A stretch of DNA of 33,527 nucleotides from Subdoligranulum sp. CAG:314. Its GTDB lineage: Bacteria; Bacillota; Clostridia; Christensenellales; CAG-314. A model generated the notes under the pieces. It had not been told where the DNA came from and ran no database searches. It saw nothing but the letters and a program-made list of their open reading frames with translations. The stretch spans positions 96,781-130,307 of the forward strand of contig FR900987.1 of NCBI GenBank assembly GCA_000437915.1. The letters are read 5' to 3'. Below, piece by piece: positions 5,883 through 13,706 of the stretch. Position numbers and translations under genes: made by a program. Each line of letters opens with the position of its first letter. The first letter of the stretch is position 1.

Positions 5883-7754
5883 ATGGATTTTTTCGACGTA
5901 ATAGTAATAGGCGCGGGACACGCAGGCTGCGAAGCGGCAGTCGCCGCCGCAAAACTCAAATGCAAAACGCTCGTGCTTGCCGCAAATCTCGACGCGGTGG
6001 CTTTTTTGGCGTGCAATCCCAGCATAGGAGGCACCGCCAAAGGACAGATAGTAAAGGAAATCGACGCGTTGGGCGGACAAATGGCGCTGATTGCCGACAA
6101 ATGCACGCTGCAAATGCGTATGCTCAACAAAAGCAAGGGCGCCGCCGTTTACAGCCCGCGCGCGCAGGTGGACAAAAACGCATACCACACAGAGTTCAAG
6201 AAACTCCTCGAAAGCACCGAAGGTCTGAGGCTTAGGCAGGGAGAAGCGGTAGGAATAAAAAAAATAACAAAAAAATCCCAAACCCTGTGGGAGGTAAGCA
6301 CCGCGGCGGGAGAAAAATTCCGCTGCGTTTCCCTCGTCGTTGCCACGGGAGTCTATTTGTCAAGCAGAATCATCGTGGGCAAGTACACAAAAAAACAAGG
6401 CCCCAACGGATTTGCGGGCTGCTATCGGCTTTCCGCCGAGCTGAAAAAGCTGGGATTCGATTTGAGACGCTTTAAAACGGGCACCCCCGCCCGAATCCAC
6501 CGCCGCAGCGTCGATTTTTCCAAGACCGAAAGGCAGGAGGGCGACGAAGCACTGCCCCTGTCCTTTCTCAACGAAAAAGCCAACAACAGCCGAGTCTGCC
6601 ATCTGACATACACCACGCCGCAGACCAAAGAACTGATTTTGCGGCACAAGGACAAAGCCCCTGTCTACAACGGCTCGATAAACGGCGTAGGTCCGAGATA
6701 CTGTCCGTCCATAGAGGACAAGGTTATCAGGTTTGCGGACAAGGAACGTCATCAGATTTTTTTGGAGCCGGAGGGCGAGGACACGGAGGAAATTTATCTG
6801 GCGGGGCTGTCAAGCTCCATGCCCGTAAACGTTCAGAGAGAAATCGTGCGCACGGTAAAGGGGCTTGAAAACGCTGAAATCATGCGCGACGCTTACGCCA
6901 TAGAATACGACTGCATAGACCCTACCGAACTGAATGCCTCTCTGATGTCAAAGCGGCACACAGGTCTGTTTTTCGCAGGGCAAATCTGCGGCACAAGCGG
7001 CTACGAGGAGGCCGCAGGTCAGGGACTTGTCGCGGGCATAAACGCCGCGCGGCTTGTTCGAGGCAAGCCCCCCTTTGTTTTAAGCCGCAACAGCTCATAT
7101 ATCGGCGTGCTGATTGACGATATAACCGCAAAGGGAGTGGACGAGCCTTACAGGATGATGACGGGGCGCGCGGAGCACCGTCTTTTGCTGCGTCAGGACA
7201 ACGCCGACCTCAGGCTCACGCCGACAGGGCGCGAAATCGGGCTTGTGGACGACGAAAGATACGAGAAGTTTATCGGTCGCTTAAAAAGATTGGAGGGCAT
7301 GAAAAAGACTGCGGAAAAAACGCTGGACGCAAAAACCGCAAACCGCATACTTTTCGAGGCGAAGGAAAATCCGACGGAAACGGGCGCGACGGTTTCGGCG
7401 CTTTTGAAACGCCCCGCCGTGCGCGCGGAAATGCTTGTAAACGCGGGACTTTTTTCCGACATACCCAAAAACGAGTTGGAAAGCTTTGAAACGGAAATAA
7501 AGTACGCGGGGTACATCGCCAAAGCGGAAGCGCAGATGAAATCCCAAGCGGCGCTGGAAGCAAAAAAGCTGCCGCGCGGAACGGACTTTACGCAAATCAA
7601 AGGCCTTAAAACGGAAGCCGCGACAAAGCTCAACAAAATTATGCCGGAAAATCTGCTGCGCGCAAGCGAAATAAGCGGAGTCAGCCCCGCGGATATTCAG
7701 GTTTTGTCGGTGTGGCTGGCAATAAAATCAAGAAACGAAAAGAAAGGAGACTGA
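5883..7754 (+). CDS. mnmG: tRNA uridine-5-carboxymethylaminomethyl modification enzyme MnmG
   Basis: 623 residues, full length for the family. With MnmE it installs the (carboxymethyl)aminomethyl group at C5 of wobble uridine in tRNAs reading NNA/NNG codons, using FAD, NADH and a folate one-carbon donor. The N-terminus DVIVIGAGHAGCEAA (about 5-19) is the dinucleotide-binding site for FAD. KTGTPARIHRRS (about 199) and CGTSGYEEAAGQGL (about 369-382) are MnmG signatures. The start is fixed by family alignment, although no Shine-Dalgarno motif is visible in the short leader. It overlaps no gene and leaves one base before nadE, so the two form an operon. Its partner mnmE is 12.5 kb away instead of adjacent. 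Confidence 0.97.
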   Translation: MDFFDVIVIGAGHAGCEAAVAAAKLKCKTLVLAANLDAVAFLACNPSIGGTAKGQIVKEIDALGGQMALIADKCTLQMRMLNKSKGAAVYSPRAQVDKNAYHTEFKKLLESTEGLRLRQGEAVGIKKITKKSQTLWEVSTAAGEKFRCVSLVVATGVYLSSRIIVGKYTKKQGPNGFAGCYRLSAELKKLGFDLRRFKTGTPARIHRRSVDFSKTERQEGDEALPLSFLNEKANNSRVCHLTYTTPQTKELILRHKDKAPVYNGSINGVGPRYCPSIEDKVIRFADKERHQIFLEPEGEDTEEIYLAGLSSSMPVNVQREIVRTVKGLENAEIMRDAYAIEYDCIDPTELNASLMSKRHTGLFFAGQICGTSGYEEAAGQGLVAGINAARLVRGKPPFVLSRNSSYIGVLIDDITAKGVDEPYRMMTGRAEHRLLLRQDNADLRLTPTGREIGLVDDERYEKFIGRLKRLEGMKKTAEKTLDAKTANRILFEAKENPTETGATVSALLKRPAVRAEMLVNAGLFSDIPKNELESFETEIKYAGYIAKAEAQMKSQAALEAKKLPRGTDFTQIKGLKTEAATKLNKIMPENLLRASEISGVSPADIQVLSVWLAIKSRNEKKGD

Positions 7755-7755
7755 C

Positions 7756-8505
7756 ATGAGAGACTGGGCAAAGGAAAAGGAAGCAAGAGTAAGCTGGATT
7801 AAAAATATTGTCGCATCCTGCGGCGCAAAAGGCGTTGTGTTCGGCAACAGCGGCGGAAAAGACTGCGCGCTGACGGGAATACTGTGCAAAGCCGCCTGTC
7901 CCGAAAAGACAATCGGCGTAATAATGCCCTGCGAAAGCAGACAGAACTACACCACAGACTCGGAGGACGCCAAAAGGCTGGCGGAAAAATTCGGAATCGA
8001 AACCCGAATTGTAGACATAACGCAGGCAAAGCATGCCTTGACTCTCGCCGCCCGAAACGCAATAAACGATTCCGACGCGGAAACGGTAAAAAAATCTTCG
8101 GCAAACGTAAATCCCCGCCTGAGAATGACGACGTTATATCTTGTCGCGCAGACGGAAGGCTGCCTTGTCGCCGGTACGGGCAACAAAAGCGAAAACACCA
8201 TGGGATATTTTACCAAATGGGGGGACGGCGGCTACGATTTCAATCCGATAGGAGACCTGACCGTGCGGGAAGTGTATGACTTTCTGCGGTATCTTGACGC
8301 GCCGCAGTCCATCATAGACAAAAAACCCTCCGCGGGACTTTGGGAAGGACAGACCGACGAGCAGGAGCTGGGTATGAGCTATGCCGAAATCGACGATTAT
8401 ATCCTGTTCGGCAAAGCCTCTCCCGAAACAAAGAAAAAAATCGACGATATTTTCAGAAAAAACGAGCATAAGCGCAAAATGCCCCCCGTTTTCGGGCGGG
8501 ATTGA
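7756..8505 (+). CDS. nadE: NH3-dependent NAD+ synthetase
   Basis: 249 residues, matching the ammonia-dependent form without a glutaminase domain. It adenylates and amidates nicotinic acid adenine dinucleotide to NAD+. The PP-loop reads SGGKDC at 32-37, where the family usually has SGGxDS. Further family segments are the region around GTGNKSENTMGYFTKWGDG (about 142-160), which binds substrate, and the C-terminal KPSAGLWEGQTDEQELG (about 191-207). GGAG inside the mnmG stop region precedes the ATG by 6 bases, indicating translational coupling with mnmG. Cys in place of the PP-loop Ser is a mild oddity. Confidence 0.95.
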   Translation: MRDWAKEKEARVSWIKNIVASCGAKGVVFGNSGGKDCALTGILCKAACPEKTIGVIMPCESRQNYTTDSEDAKRLAEKFGIETRIVDITQAKHALTLAARNAINDSDAETVKKSSANVNPRLRMTTLYLVAQTEGCLVAGTGNKSENTMGYFTKWGDGGYDFNPIGDLTVREVYDFLRYLDAPQSIIDKKPSAGLWEGQTDEQELGMSYAEIDDYILFGKASPETKKKIDDIFRKNEHKRKMPPVFGRD

Positions 8506-8564
8506 CCGCTTTTTTGAAACAATGCGAAAAATTTTGTGAAATATTGAGAAAAAGCGAAACAAAC

Positions 8565-8611
8565 AGACCTTTCGGAGCATTTTATTAATGTAAAAACCTT
8601 TACAAAGGTCT
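8565..8611. repeat. Inverted repeat downstream of nadE
   Basis: AGACCTTT (8565-8572) and AAAGGTCT (8604-8611) enclose a small inner hairpin GTAAA/TTTAC (8590-8603). It is part of a folded 3' region that may belong to the nadE transcript. Confidence 0.45.
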
Positions 8612-8630
8612 ATGCGGGGAATGATTTTAT

Positions 8631-8716
8631 TTCGCACCTTCCAAAAAAACTACACAATTTCGGAGAAATTATTTTATCCGACGGAAGCGGAAAGAAATCA
8701 AAAAATCGGGTGCGAA
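8631..8716. repeat. Second inverted repeat downstream of nadE, overlapping the terminator stem
   Basis: TTCGCACC (8631-8638) pairs with GGTGCGAA (8709-8716), and CTTCC/GGAAG plus an AATTTC/GAAATT hairpin lie inside. The right arm is also the left arm of the terminator at 8708-8738, so the two folds exclude each other. Confidence 0.45.
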
Positions 8717-8738
8717 TATAGGGGCGCGCCCTTTTTTT
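8708..8738 (+). terminator. Terminator of the mnmG-nadE transcript
   Basis: GGGTGCG (8708-8714) pairs with CGCGCCC (8725-8731), one G-T, ten-base loop, then T7. It lies 200 bases after the nadE stop. A weaker GCGG/CCGC-T6 element sits right at the nadE stop codon. Confidence 0.7.
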
Positions 8739-8754
8739 ATGTTCCCTTTCATAG

Positions 8755-8783
8755 AAAAAGGCTGTCGTAAACAGACAGCCTTT
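8755..8783. terminator. Second of two tandem terminators for the rsmA-operon, usable in both directions
   Basis: AAAGGCTGTC (8757-8766) / GACAGCCTTT (8774-8783), 7-base loop. On the minus strand it is followed by a T5 run; on the plus strand by TTTAATC. Confidence 0.8.
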
Positions 8784-8796
8784 AATCATATCAAGC

Positions 8797-8825
8797 ATAA
8801 AAAAGGACGCCGCCAAAGCGTCCTT
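8797..8825 (-). terminator. First terminator after the minus-strand rsmA operon
   Basis: AAGGACGC (8803-8810) / GCGTCCTT (8818-8825) with a 7-base loop; on the minus strand it runs into T6. It lies about 30 bases after the stop at 8857. Confidence 0.88.
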
Positions 8826-8856
8826 GTTGTATTGTAGTTTAAATAAGGTTTTTCGC

Positions 8857-9333
8857 TCAATCGGTAAGCTCCGGCTCCTTTTTCACGCCGCAGCGTATAA
8901 GCTCCTCGAAGGCTTTGATGCTCTTTGCCGACGCGTCGAAAACTATGCTTGTCGTCTTGTCAAGCTCTGCCGCGCTCTCTATTTTTTTCTTGTACACGTC
9001 GGTGGTCACAAAATACTGCGCGCGGGAGGAATTGGTGTATACCGAACTGATTTCGCCTATTGTTCCCACGTCCCTGAAATCTATGCGTCTGCTTTTGAAT
9101 AGTCCGCGCTCCTCCACGTAGCTTTCAGTCACCACCACATCCTTGTATATGCCCGTTTTGACGTAGCGGTAAATTTCCTCCGCCACAAGCGCGACGAAAG
9201 CGAAAGCGCAGACGACGTAATTCTGCGGCGACGGCAGATATATGATTGCAAGGGGCACAATCAAAGCAAGCAGCGCGATTCCCACGCCCAGATGCACCCA
9301 GGTCATGGAATTTTTTTTGAATCTGATTTTCAT
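8857..9333 (-). CDS. Membrane protein with two N-terminal helices and a PH-like beta domain
   Basis: 158 residues from ATG 9333, chosen because GGAG lies 6 bases upstream; a TTG six bases earlier is in frame but less likely. Two hydrophobic helices lie at about 12-32 and 36-54. The soluble part, with VVVTESYVEERGLFKSRRID followed by FRDVGTI (about 66-92), has the pattern of bacterial PH (bPH2/YcxB-like) domains: a turn plus alternating strands ending in a helix (about 135-150). The assignment is by pattern only. It is the last gene of the five-gene minus-strand run, 32 bases after mscS. Confidence 0.72.
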   Translation of the reverse strand: MKIRFKKNSMTWVHLGVGIALLALIVPLAIIYLPSPQNYVVCAFAFVALVAEEIYRYVKTGIYKDVVVTESYVEERGLFKSRRIDFRDVGTIGEISSVYTNSSRAQYFVTTDVYKKKIESAAELDKTTSIVFDASAKSIKAFEELIRCGVKKEPELTD

Positions 9334-9365
9334 TGTCAACTCCGGATTTTTTTGACTGTTCGTAT

Positions 9366-10202
9366 TCAGAACGCCGTCTTGTCCCCGTCTTTCTTTTCGG
9401 AAAGCCTGTCCTCCAAAAGACGCACCGCCGACACGTTTAGCGCGACGTCCAGCTTTTGAAGCATCTTGAATATTTTTTCGTTGTTAAGAAAAAGGCTGTC
9501 CCAATAATCCGCCGTATCTACCCAATACTTGATGACAAAGGCGACGCCGCCGTCGAGATTGTCCACCACAATGGTGAAGCTGCCCTTTTGGGTTCTCGGG
9601 TCCTCGTAAATAATCTTTTCCGACTCGGCTTTGATTTTGTCAATCTCGCAAGAAAGCGAAGCTTTGAACTTTATGTCAACGCGGCGCGTGGGCATAGCGT
9701 CGTAATTTACTATCGGGCTTGAAGTAACGGAGCGGTTGGGCAGGGTTATTTTGCGGTTGTCGAACGTGACCAGCTCCGTGGTAAACACGCCTATGCGCGT
9801 TATCTGACCGCCCACCCCGTCTATTTCGACGTAATCCTTTTCCTTAAAAGGCTTTTGCGACACAATCAGCATACCGCTCGCCACGTTGCTGAGACTGTCC
9901 TGCAACGACAGCGACAGCGTGAGTCCCGCGGCGCTGATGACCGCGACAAGTCCCGTCGTGTTGATGTTCATGATGCCCGCAAGCACGAAAACAAGCACCA
10001 TACACAGACAGAACTTGACGATTACCACGATAAAATTGCTCACAATGCGGTCCATTTTTTTTGCAAGTCCCTTTGAAAGCAAGCTGCATATAATCTTAAT
10101 CAAAATTATACCGAGCACAAGCGCCAGCACGAACCAAATCATGTTAAGCCAATTGTTTGAAAAAAAAGTTGTTATATCGTTCCAAAGCTTTTGCCAATCC
10201 AT
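9366..10202 (-). CDS. mscS: Small-conductance mechanosensitive channel (MscS family)
   Basis: 278 residues from ATG 10202 (AGAGAGG upstream), the usual MscS length. Three transmembrane helices are visible at about 20-41, 54-78 and 82-105. The third, pore-lining helix is Ala/Gly/Ser rich with SLQDSLSNVASG at about 99-110, followed by the beta-domain signature with DYVEIDGVGGQITRIGVFTT and RKITLPN (about 123-156). The channel releases solutes on hypo-osmotic shock. It lies 44 bases after the radical SAM gene. A longer upstream in-frame extension would overlap that gene and has no ribosome site. Confidence 0.95.
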   Translation of the reverse strand: MDWQKLWNDITTFFSNNWLNMIWFVLALVLGIILIKIICSLLSKGLAKKMDRIVSNFIVVIVKFCLCMVLVFVLAGIMNINTTGLVAVISAAGLTLSLSLQDSLSNVASGMLIVSQKPFKEKDYVEIDGVGGQITRIGVFTTELVTFDNRKITLPNRSVTSSPIVNYDAMPTRRVDIKFKASLSCEIDKIKAESEKIIYEDPRTQKGSFTIVVDNLDGGVAFVIKYWVDTADYWDSLFLNNEKIFKMLQKLDVALNVSAVRLLEDRLSEKKDGDKTAF

Positions 10203-10246
10203 TTTAAACCTCTCTTTTGTTGTCAGATGTGTTGCCGAAAAAATTT

Positions 10247-10870
10247 TTAAGGCTCCGGTATATATTTGCGCACGCGCAGAGGTATGCGCAGACTTTCCGC
10301 TATGCGGCGGCATTTCTCGACCGAAGCTGAGCCTATCGTGTCCACAACGCTGAACACAACTTCTATATTCTGCGCCTTGCATTTTGCCGCAAAATCCAGC
10401 ATTTCGTCAAAGCCCTTTTCTCCGAGGTCGCACTGACAAATACGCTGATAATCGCGGGAATTGCTTTCGTTAAGGCTTACGCTGACTATATCCGCCGCTT
10501 CTTTAAGCTCCGCGGTGATGTCTCTGCCGTTTATAGCATTCCCGTGTCCGTTGGTGTTGAGACGCACTCGCACTCCTTTCTCCCTAAGAAACCTTCCCGC
10601 GCCCAAAAGCGCGTCAAGATTGAACGTAGGCTCGCCGAAGCCGCATACCGTCGTTTCGGGATATTTTTCTATGTCCTGCGGCAGCTGTGCGATAACCTCC
10701 TGCGCGGTAGGCTCGCGGTTGAGCCACAGAGTGGCGCCCTCCATTCCCTCGCGGTTGTGTCTTATGCAAAAAACGCAGTTGTTGGTGCAACGGTTGCTCA
10801 GATTGATGTAAGGCTTGCCGTCGACAAAATAAACGTAAACGTCCTTTCTTTCAAAAATTTTTTCGTTCAT
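10247..10870 (-). CDS. Radical SAM protein, TatD-associated family
   Basis: 207 residues, short for radical SAM enzymes but typical of the TatD-associated subfamily (TIGR04038). The cluster motif SNRCTNNCVFCIRH gives Cys28, Cys32 and Cys35 (CxxxCxxC) for a 4Fe-4S cluster. GFGEPTF (about 97-103) is the SAM-amino-group GGE-like motif, and RLNTNGHGN (about 122-130) follows. The reaction is not known. The family is usually found next to or fused with TatD nuclease genes, and no tatD is present here although rsmA, a frequent tatD neighbour, is two genes upstream. The start overlaps the preceding gene by 20 bases with AAAGGAG well placed, so translation is coupled. Confidence 0.9.
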   Translation of the reverse strand: MNEKIFERKDVYVYFVDGKPYINLSNRCTNNCVFCIRHNREGMEGATLWLNREPTAQEVIAQLPQDIEKYPETTVCGFGEPTFNLDALLGAGRFLREKGVRVRLNTNGHGNAINGRDITAELKEAADIVSVSLNESNSRDYQRICQCDLGEKGFDEMLDFAAKCKAQNIEVVFSVVDTIGSASVEKCRRIAESLRIPLRVRKYIPEP

Positions 10871-11342
10871 TTTCCTCTCCTTTCTTTTCGCAGCCCGTCG
10901 AAAGCAAAAGCTCCCTCAGTCTTGAAACCGCCTGCCGCGCGTTCCTCACGTCGCGCACCTCCGTTTTTCCGTCCGAAAAATAAAGCAAAACGGTTCTGCC
11001 GCCGCGGTCTGCGGACGAAACGTCCGCCGCCCTGACGTCCTTCAAAGGTCTTGTATTCATGCCGCGCGTCTTTTCGTCGAAATAAACCAAGTCGCAGCCT
11101 CTGACGGAAATAAGCGTCGCGGGGCGTTTTCTGCCGACAAACCAACGTACCGCCTGAAAAACTCCCAACGCGACAATCACGACGTCCGCCGCAAACGCGA
11201 GCCAGTTATTTTTTCTGATTGCCGTAAACACCGCCGCAACGAGACCTACGACAACCAGCACAACCCCGCAATAAAGGTCGGACCTTCTGTCGATACGCAC
11301 GGCTATGCGTTCTTCGGAAATTTTGTCGGTTTCATTATTCAT
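10851..11342 (-). CDS. Membrane protein with two helices and a small soluble domain, function unknown
   Basis: 163 residues. After a charged 20-residue N-terminus come two helices (about 24-42 and 48-68), then a basic stretch (GRKRP) and a beta-rich domain with ISVRGCDLVYFDEKTRGMN (about 78-96), ending in a helix and a charged tail. The architecture parallels the gene at 8857, so both may carry PH-like domains on the cytoplasmic side, but this is inference. The ATG at 11342 lacks a clear Shine-Dalgarno motif. Its 3' end overlaps the radical SAM gene by 20 bases. It lies 69 bases after rsmA without an intervening terminator. Confidence 0.72.
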   Translation of the reverse strand: MNNETDKISEERIAVRIDRRSDLYCGVVLVVVGLVAAVFTAIRKNNWLAFAADVVIVALGVFQAVRWFVGRKRPATLISVRGCDLVYFDEKTRGMNTRPLKDVRAADVSSADRGGRTVLLYFSDGKTEVRDVRNARQAVSRLRELLLSTGCEKKGEENERKNF

Positions 11343-11411
11343 GGCTTTAATTTAAACCTTTTGTTTGATAAAACTTTGTTTTCGGAGATATAACAATGAA
11401 AAAGTTGCTTT

Positions 11412-12206
11412 CTAAACCGCCCTCAAGCCTTCAAGCTCAGACGCAAGCCGCAAAAAATCTTCGGGAGACAGGCTTTCCCCCCTGACGTCGGGAGAAAATC
11501 CGAGTTTTTCAAGCATATCTTTCAAAACCGCCTTGTCCGTCTTGAAAAAAGCGCTCAGGTTGTTGAGCAGCGTTTTGCGGCGCATGGAAAATGCCGCCCT
11601 TACAACGCTCCTCAACGCTTCGCGCCCGACTCCGCCTCTTTTTTCGTCGTCGAAAACAATGCTTACCACCGCGCTGTCCACATTCGGCGCGGGCACAAAC
11701 ATTTTTCTTCCCACACGCCGCACGATTTTTACTTCCGCGGCGGTTTTGAGGGCAACGGTGATTGCACCGTACTCCTTGGTGTCGGGCTGCGCGCAGAAGC
11801 GCTCCGCAACCTCCTCCTGCACCATAACAAGCATGGCTCCGACCTTTTTAGCCTCGTCCAAAAATCGGCAGACAATGGGTGTGGTTATATAATAAGGAAG
11901 ATTGGCGACCACCTTGTAGCCGCCGCCAAGCTCCTCCTCAAGCTCTTTCATATCGCATTTCATAAAATCGCAGAAACGCGCCGAAACATTGGGAAAACGC
12001 GCGAGCCTTTGTTCGAGAACGGGCTTCAAATCCGTGTCTATTTCAAACCCAACCACCTTTGCCGCGCGCATTGCAAGCTGTTCGGTGAGAGTCCCCGCTC
12101 CCATGCCTATTTCCACAACGCTTTTGCCGTCGATTTGCGCGTCGGACGCGATTGCGGCAAGGAGGTTGGTGTCGAAAATAAAGTTTTGTCCGAGCTGTTT
12201 TTTCAT
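11412..12206 (-). CDS. rsmA: 16S rRNA A1518/A1519 dimethyltransferase
   Basis: 264 residues from ATG 12206. It makes m6,2A at the two adjacent adenines of the 3' hairpin of 16S rRNA. Motif KKQLGQNFIFD starts the protein as usual. SAM-binding VEIGMGAGTLTEQL lies at about 31-44, and NLPYYITTPIV, the catalytic N-L-P-Y motif, at about 106-116; a C-terminal helical domain follows. A longer TTG-initiated version is in frame but would read through the promoter. The promoter places the transcript start about two bases before this ATG, so the mRNA should be leaderless. It probably leads the five-gene operon ending at 8857. Confidence 0.96.
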   Translation of the reverse strand: MKKQLGQNFIFDTNLLAAIASDAQIDGKSVVEIGMGAGTLTEQLAMRAAKVVGFEIDTDLKPVLEQRLARFPNVSARFCDFMKCDMKELEEELGGGYKVVANLPYYITTPIVCRFLDEAKKVGAMLVMVQEEVAERFCAQPDTKEYGAITVALKTAAEVKIVRRVGRKMFVPAPNVDSAVVSIVFDDEKRGGVGREALRSVVRAAFSMRRKTLLNNLSAFFKTDKAVLKDMLEKLGFSPDVRGESLSPEDFLRLASELEGLRAV

Positions 12207-12214
12207 ACGCTTAA

Positions 12215-12243
12215 AATTTACCCGCAAAACAGCTCTTTGTCAA
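12215..12243 (-). promoter_or_regulatory. Promoter of rsmA (leaderless configuration)
   Basis: TTGACA (12238-12243), 17-base spacer, TAAATT (12215-12220) on the minus strand. The expected start near 12208 is only about 2 bases from the ATG at 12206. Confidence 0.8.
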
Positions 12244-12333
12244 CTCTTTCGGCGTTTAAAGCTCCGATAACCCGACAATAATATTCCGGGCAAAAAAAAA
12301 CTTCGTTCAAAAAGGAAATTTCGGTGAAACCGC

Positions 12334-12362
12334 TTGACATTGTTGGAAAAAAGTGATTTAAA
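12334..12362 (+). promoter_or_regulatory. Probable promoter of the epimerase-like gene
   Basis: TTGACA at 12334-12339; TTTAAA (17 spacing) or TTAAAT (18 spacing) serves as -10. The leader of about 105 bases contains an inverted repeat CGCATT (12407-12412) / AATGCG (12428-12433), extendable by two more pairs. Confidence 0.5.
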
Positions 12363-12476
12363 TGAGTATAAATAATATACAAGTACATTTAATAAAATTC
12401 AGAGTTCGCATTTGTTTTTTGCAGCGGAATGCGGATTTTGAGAAAAATACGGAATAAATATACGGAGGTGAAAAGG

Positions 12477-13577
12477 ATGAAATATATATTAAGCGGCTGC
12501 ACGGGACATCTCGGTCTCAATCTTGTCAAATATCTTCTTTCCGCGGGGAAATCGGTCAAAGCCATTGCCCTGCCCGGAGAAAATACGGAAAAGCTTTCCG
12601 AACACGGAGCCGAAGTCGTTTACGGCGACGTGACCGACAGGGATTTCGTCTTTTCCCAGGTGGAGCAGGGCTGCGTATTCTTTCACCTCGCGGGCATCAT
12701 AGACATAACTTCAGGCAACAAGGACAAGGTTTATCTTGTAAATGTCAAGGGAACGGAAAACGTAGCCGACGCGTGTCTGGCAAAAGGCGCGAGATTGGTT
12801 TACACAAGCTCCGTGCACGTCATTCCGCCCGCCAAAAAGGGAAAGGTCATGTGCGAGCCCGTTTCTTTTTCTCCCGACAAGGTCGTGGGCGACTACGCCA
12901 AAAGCAAGACAATCGCAACGAAATACGTTTTTGAAAAGTGCAGGGAGGGTTTGGACGCCGTGGTGCTCTATCCTTCGGGCATAATCGGTCCTCTGGACGA
13001 CAAGGTTTCAAGTCTCGGACAGCTTGTACTTGACATTGCCAACCGCAAAATAAGGACGCGCGTCACGGGCGGATACAATTTCGTCGACGTGAGAGACGTA
13101 GCCTGCGGAGTCGCCGCGGCGGCGGAAAAGGGCAGGTCGGGCGAAGGCTATATTTTAAGCGGCAGCGAGGTGACAATAGACGGAATTTTCAAAATCGTAA
13201 ACGGTTACTTAAAGCGCACGGGCTTCGTGCCCATGCTTGCGACGGGATTTGTAAAAATTTTCTCCTCGATTGCGGAAGCGTATTACAGAGTGCGGGGTTT
13301 AAAACCGTTGTTTACCAAATATTCCCTGTATACCATTACCAGCAACCACAGTTTCAGCAATCAAAAAGCCGTGATTGACTTGGGCTTCAACGCGCGCAGC
13401 GCCGACGAGTCCATTATCGACGCGCTTAATTGGTTCTTTTTCAACAAGCCCGAGCTGCTTGAAGAAAAAACAAAAAAGGAGCTGCTTGCCGCAATAGAAA
13501 AGGACGAAAAGCGCAAGGGGCTTGCGGAAAAGCTGAAAAACACCTTAAAACAAAAGGCAATGCGCAACGAAACCTGA
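12477..13577 (+). CDS. NAD(P)-dependent epimerase/dehydratase (extended SDR)
   Basis: 366 residues from ATG 12477, which has a strong GGAGGTG site 8 bases upstream; an earlier in-frame ATG at 12429 has none. The Rossmann motif SGCTGHLGLN (6-15, GxxGxxG) begins the protein. GDVTD (49-53) contacts the cofactor, and YTSSV (108-112) with Tyr139-x3-Lys143 (DYAKSK) form the SDR catalytic set. The middle (about 195-245) has the FVDVRDVA segment found in sugar epimerases and 3-beta-HSD/DFR-like enzymes. Residues 330-366 form a basic helical tail. Substrate unknown. It is transcribed alone and ends in a strong terminator. Confidence 0.92.
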   Translation: MKYILSGCTGHLGLNLVKYLLSAGKSVKAIALPGENTEKLSEHGAEVVYGDVTDRDFVFSQVEQGCVFFHLAGIIDITSGNKDKVYLVNVKGTENVADACLAKGARLVYTSSVHVIPPAKKGKVMCEPVSFSPDKVVGDYAKSKTIATKYVFEKCREGLDAVVLYPSGIIGPLDDKVSSLGQLVLDIANRKIRTRVTGGYNFVDVRDVACGVAAAAEKGRSGEGYILSGSEVTIDGIFKIVNGYLKRTGFVPMLATGFVKIFSSIAEAYYRVRGLKPLFTKYSLYTITSNHSFSNQKAVIDLGFNARSADESIIDALNWFFFNKPELLEEKTKKELLAAIEKDEKRKGLAEKLKNTLKQKAMRNET

Positions 13578-13590
13578 TTAAACAAAACAA

Positions 13591-13617
13591 CGGCAGACCT
13601 TAACGGTCTGCCGTTTT
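13591..13617. terminator. Bidirectional terminator between epimerase-like gene and recF
   Basis: CGGCAGACC (13591-13599) / GGTCTGCCG (13605-13613), loop TTAAC, flanked by T-rich sequence on both strands (TTTTAATTTT on plus, TTGTTTTGTTT on minus). A second hairpin, CAGGCTG/CAGCCTG at 13628-13653, lies closer to recF. Confidence 0.9.
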
Positions 13618-13706
13618 AATTTTAACACAGGCTGCCTTTTCGCGCACAGCCTGCCGCATTTAAGTTTTGCTTAAAAGCTTTCTTGGCGCCCTGTTTGATT
13701 TTTAAA

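Noticed and set aside
10203..10382. N-terminal extension of the MscS reading frame
   Set aside because: It overlaps the radical SAM gene, lacks a ribosome site and does not match the MscS N-terminus.
12284..12303. CCCG...CGGG hairpin next to an A9 run between rsmA and the epimerase-like gene
   Set aside because: Only four pairs, and the T-run on the minus strand precedes rather than follows the stem, so it is not a terminator for either gene.
12429..12476. Upstream ATG extending the epimerase-like protein by 16 residues
   Set aside because: No ribosome site there; the downstream ATG has GGAGGTG and starts right at the Rossmann strand.
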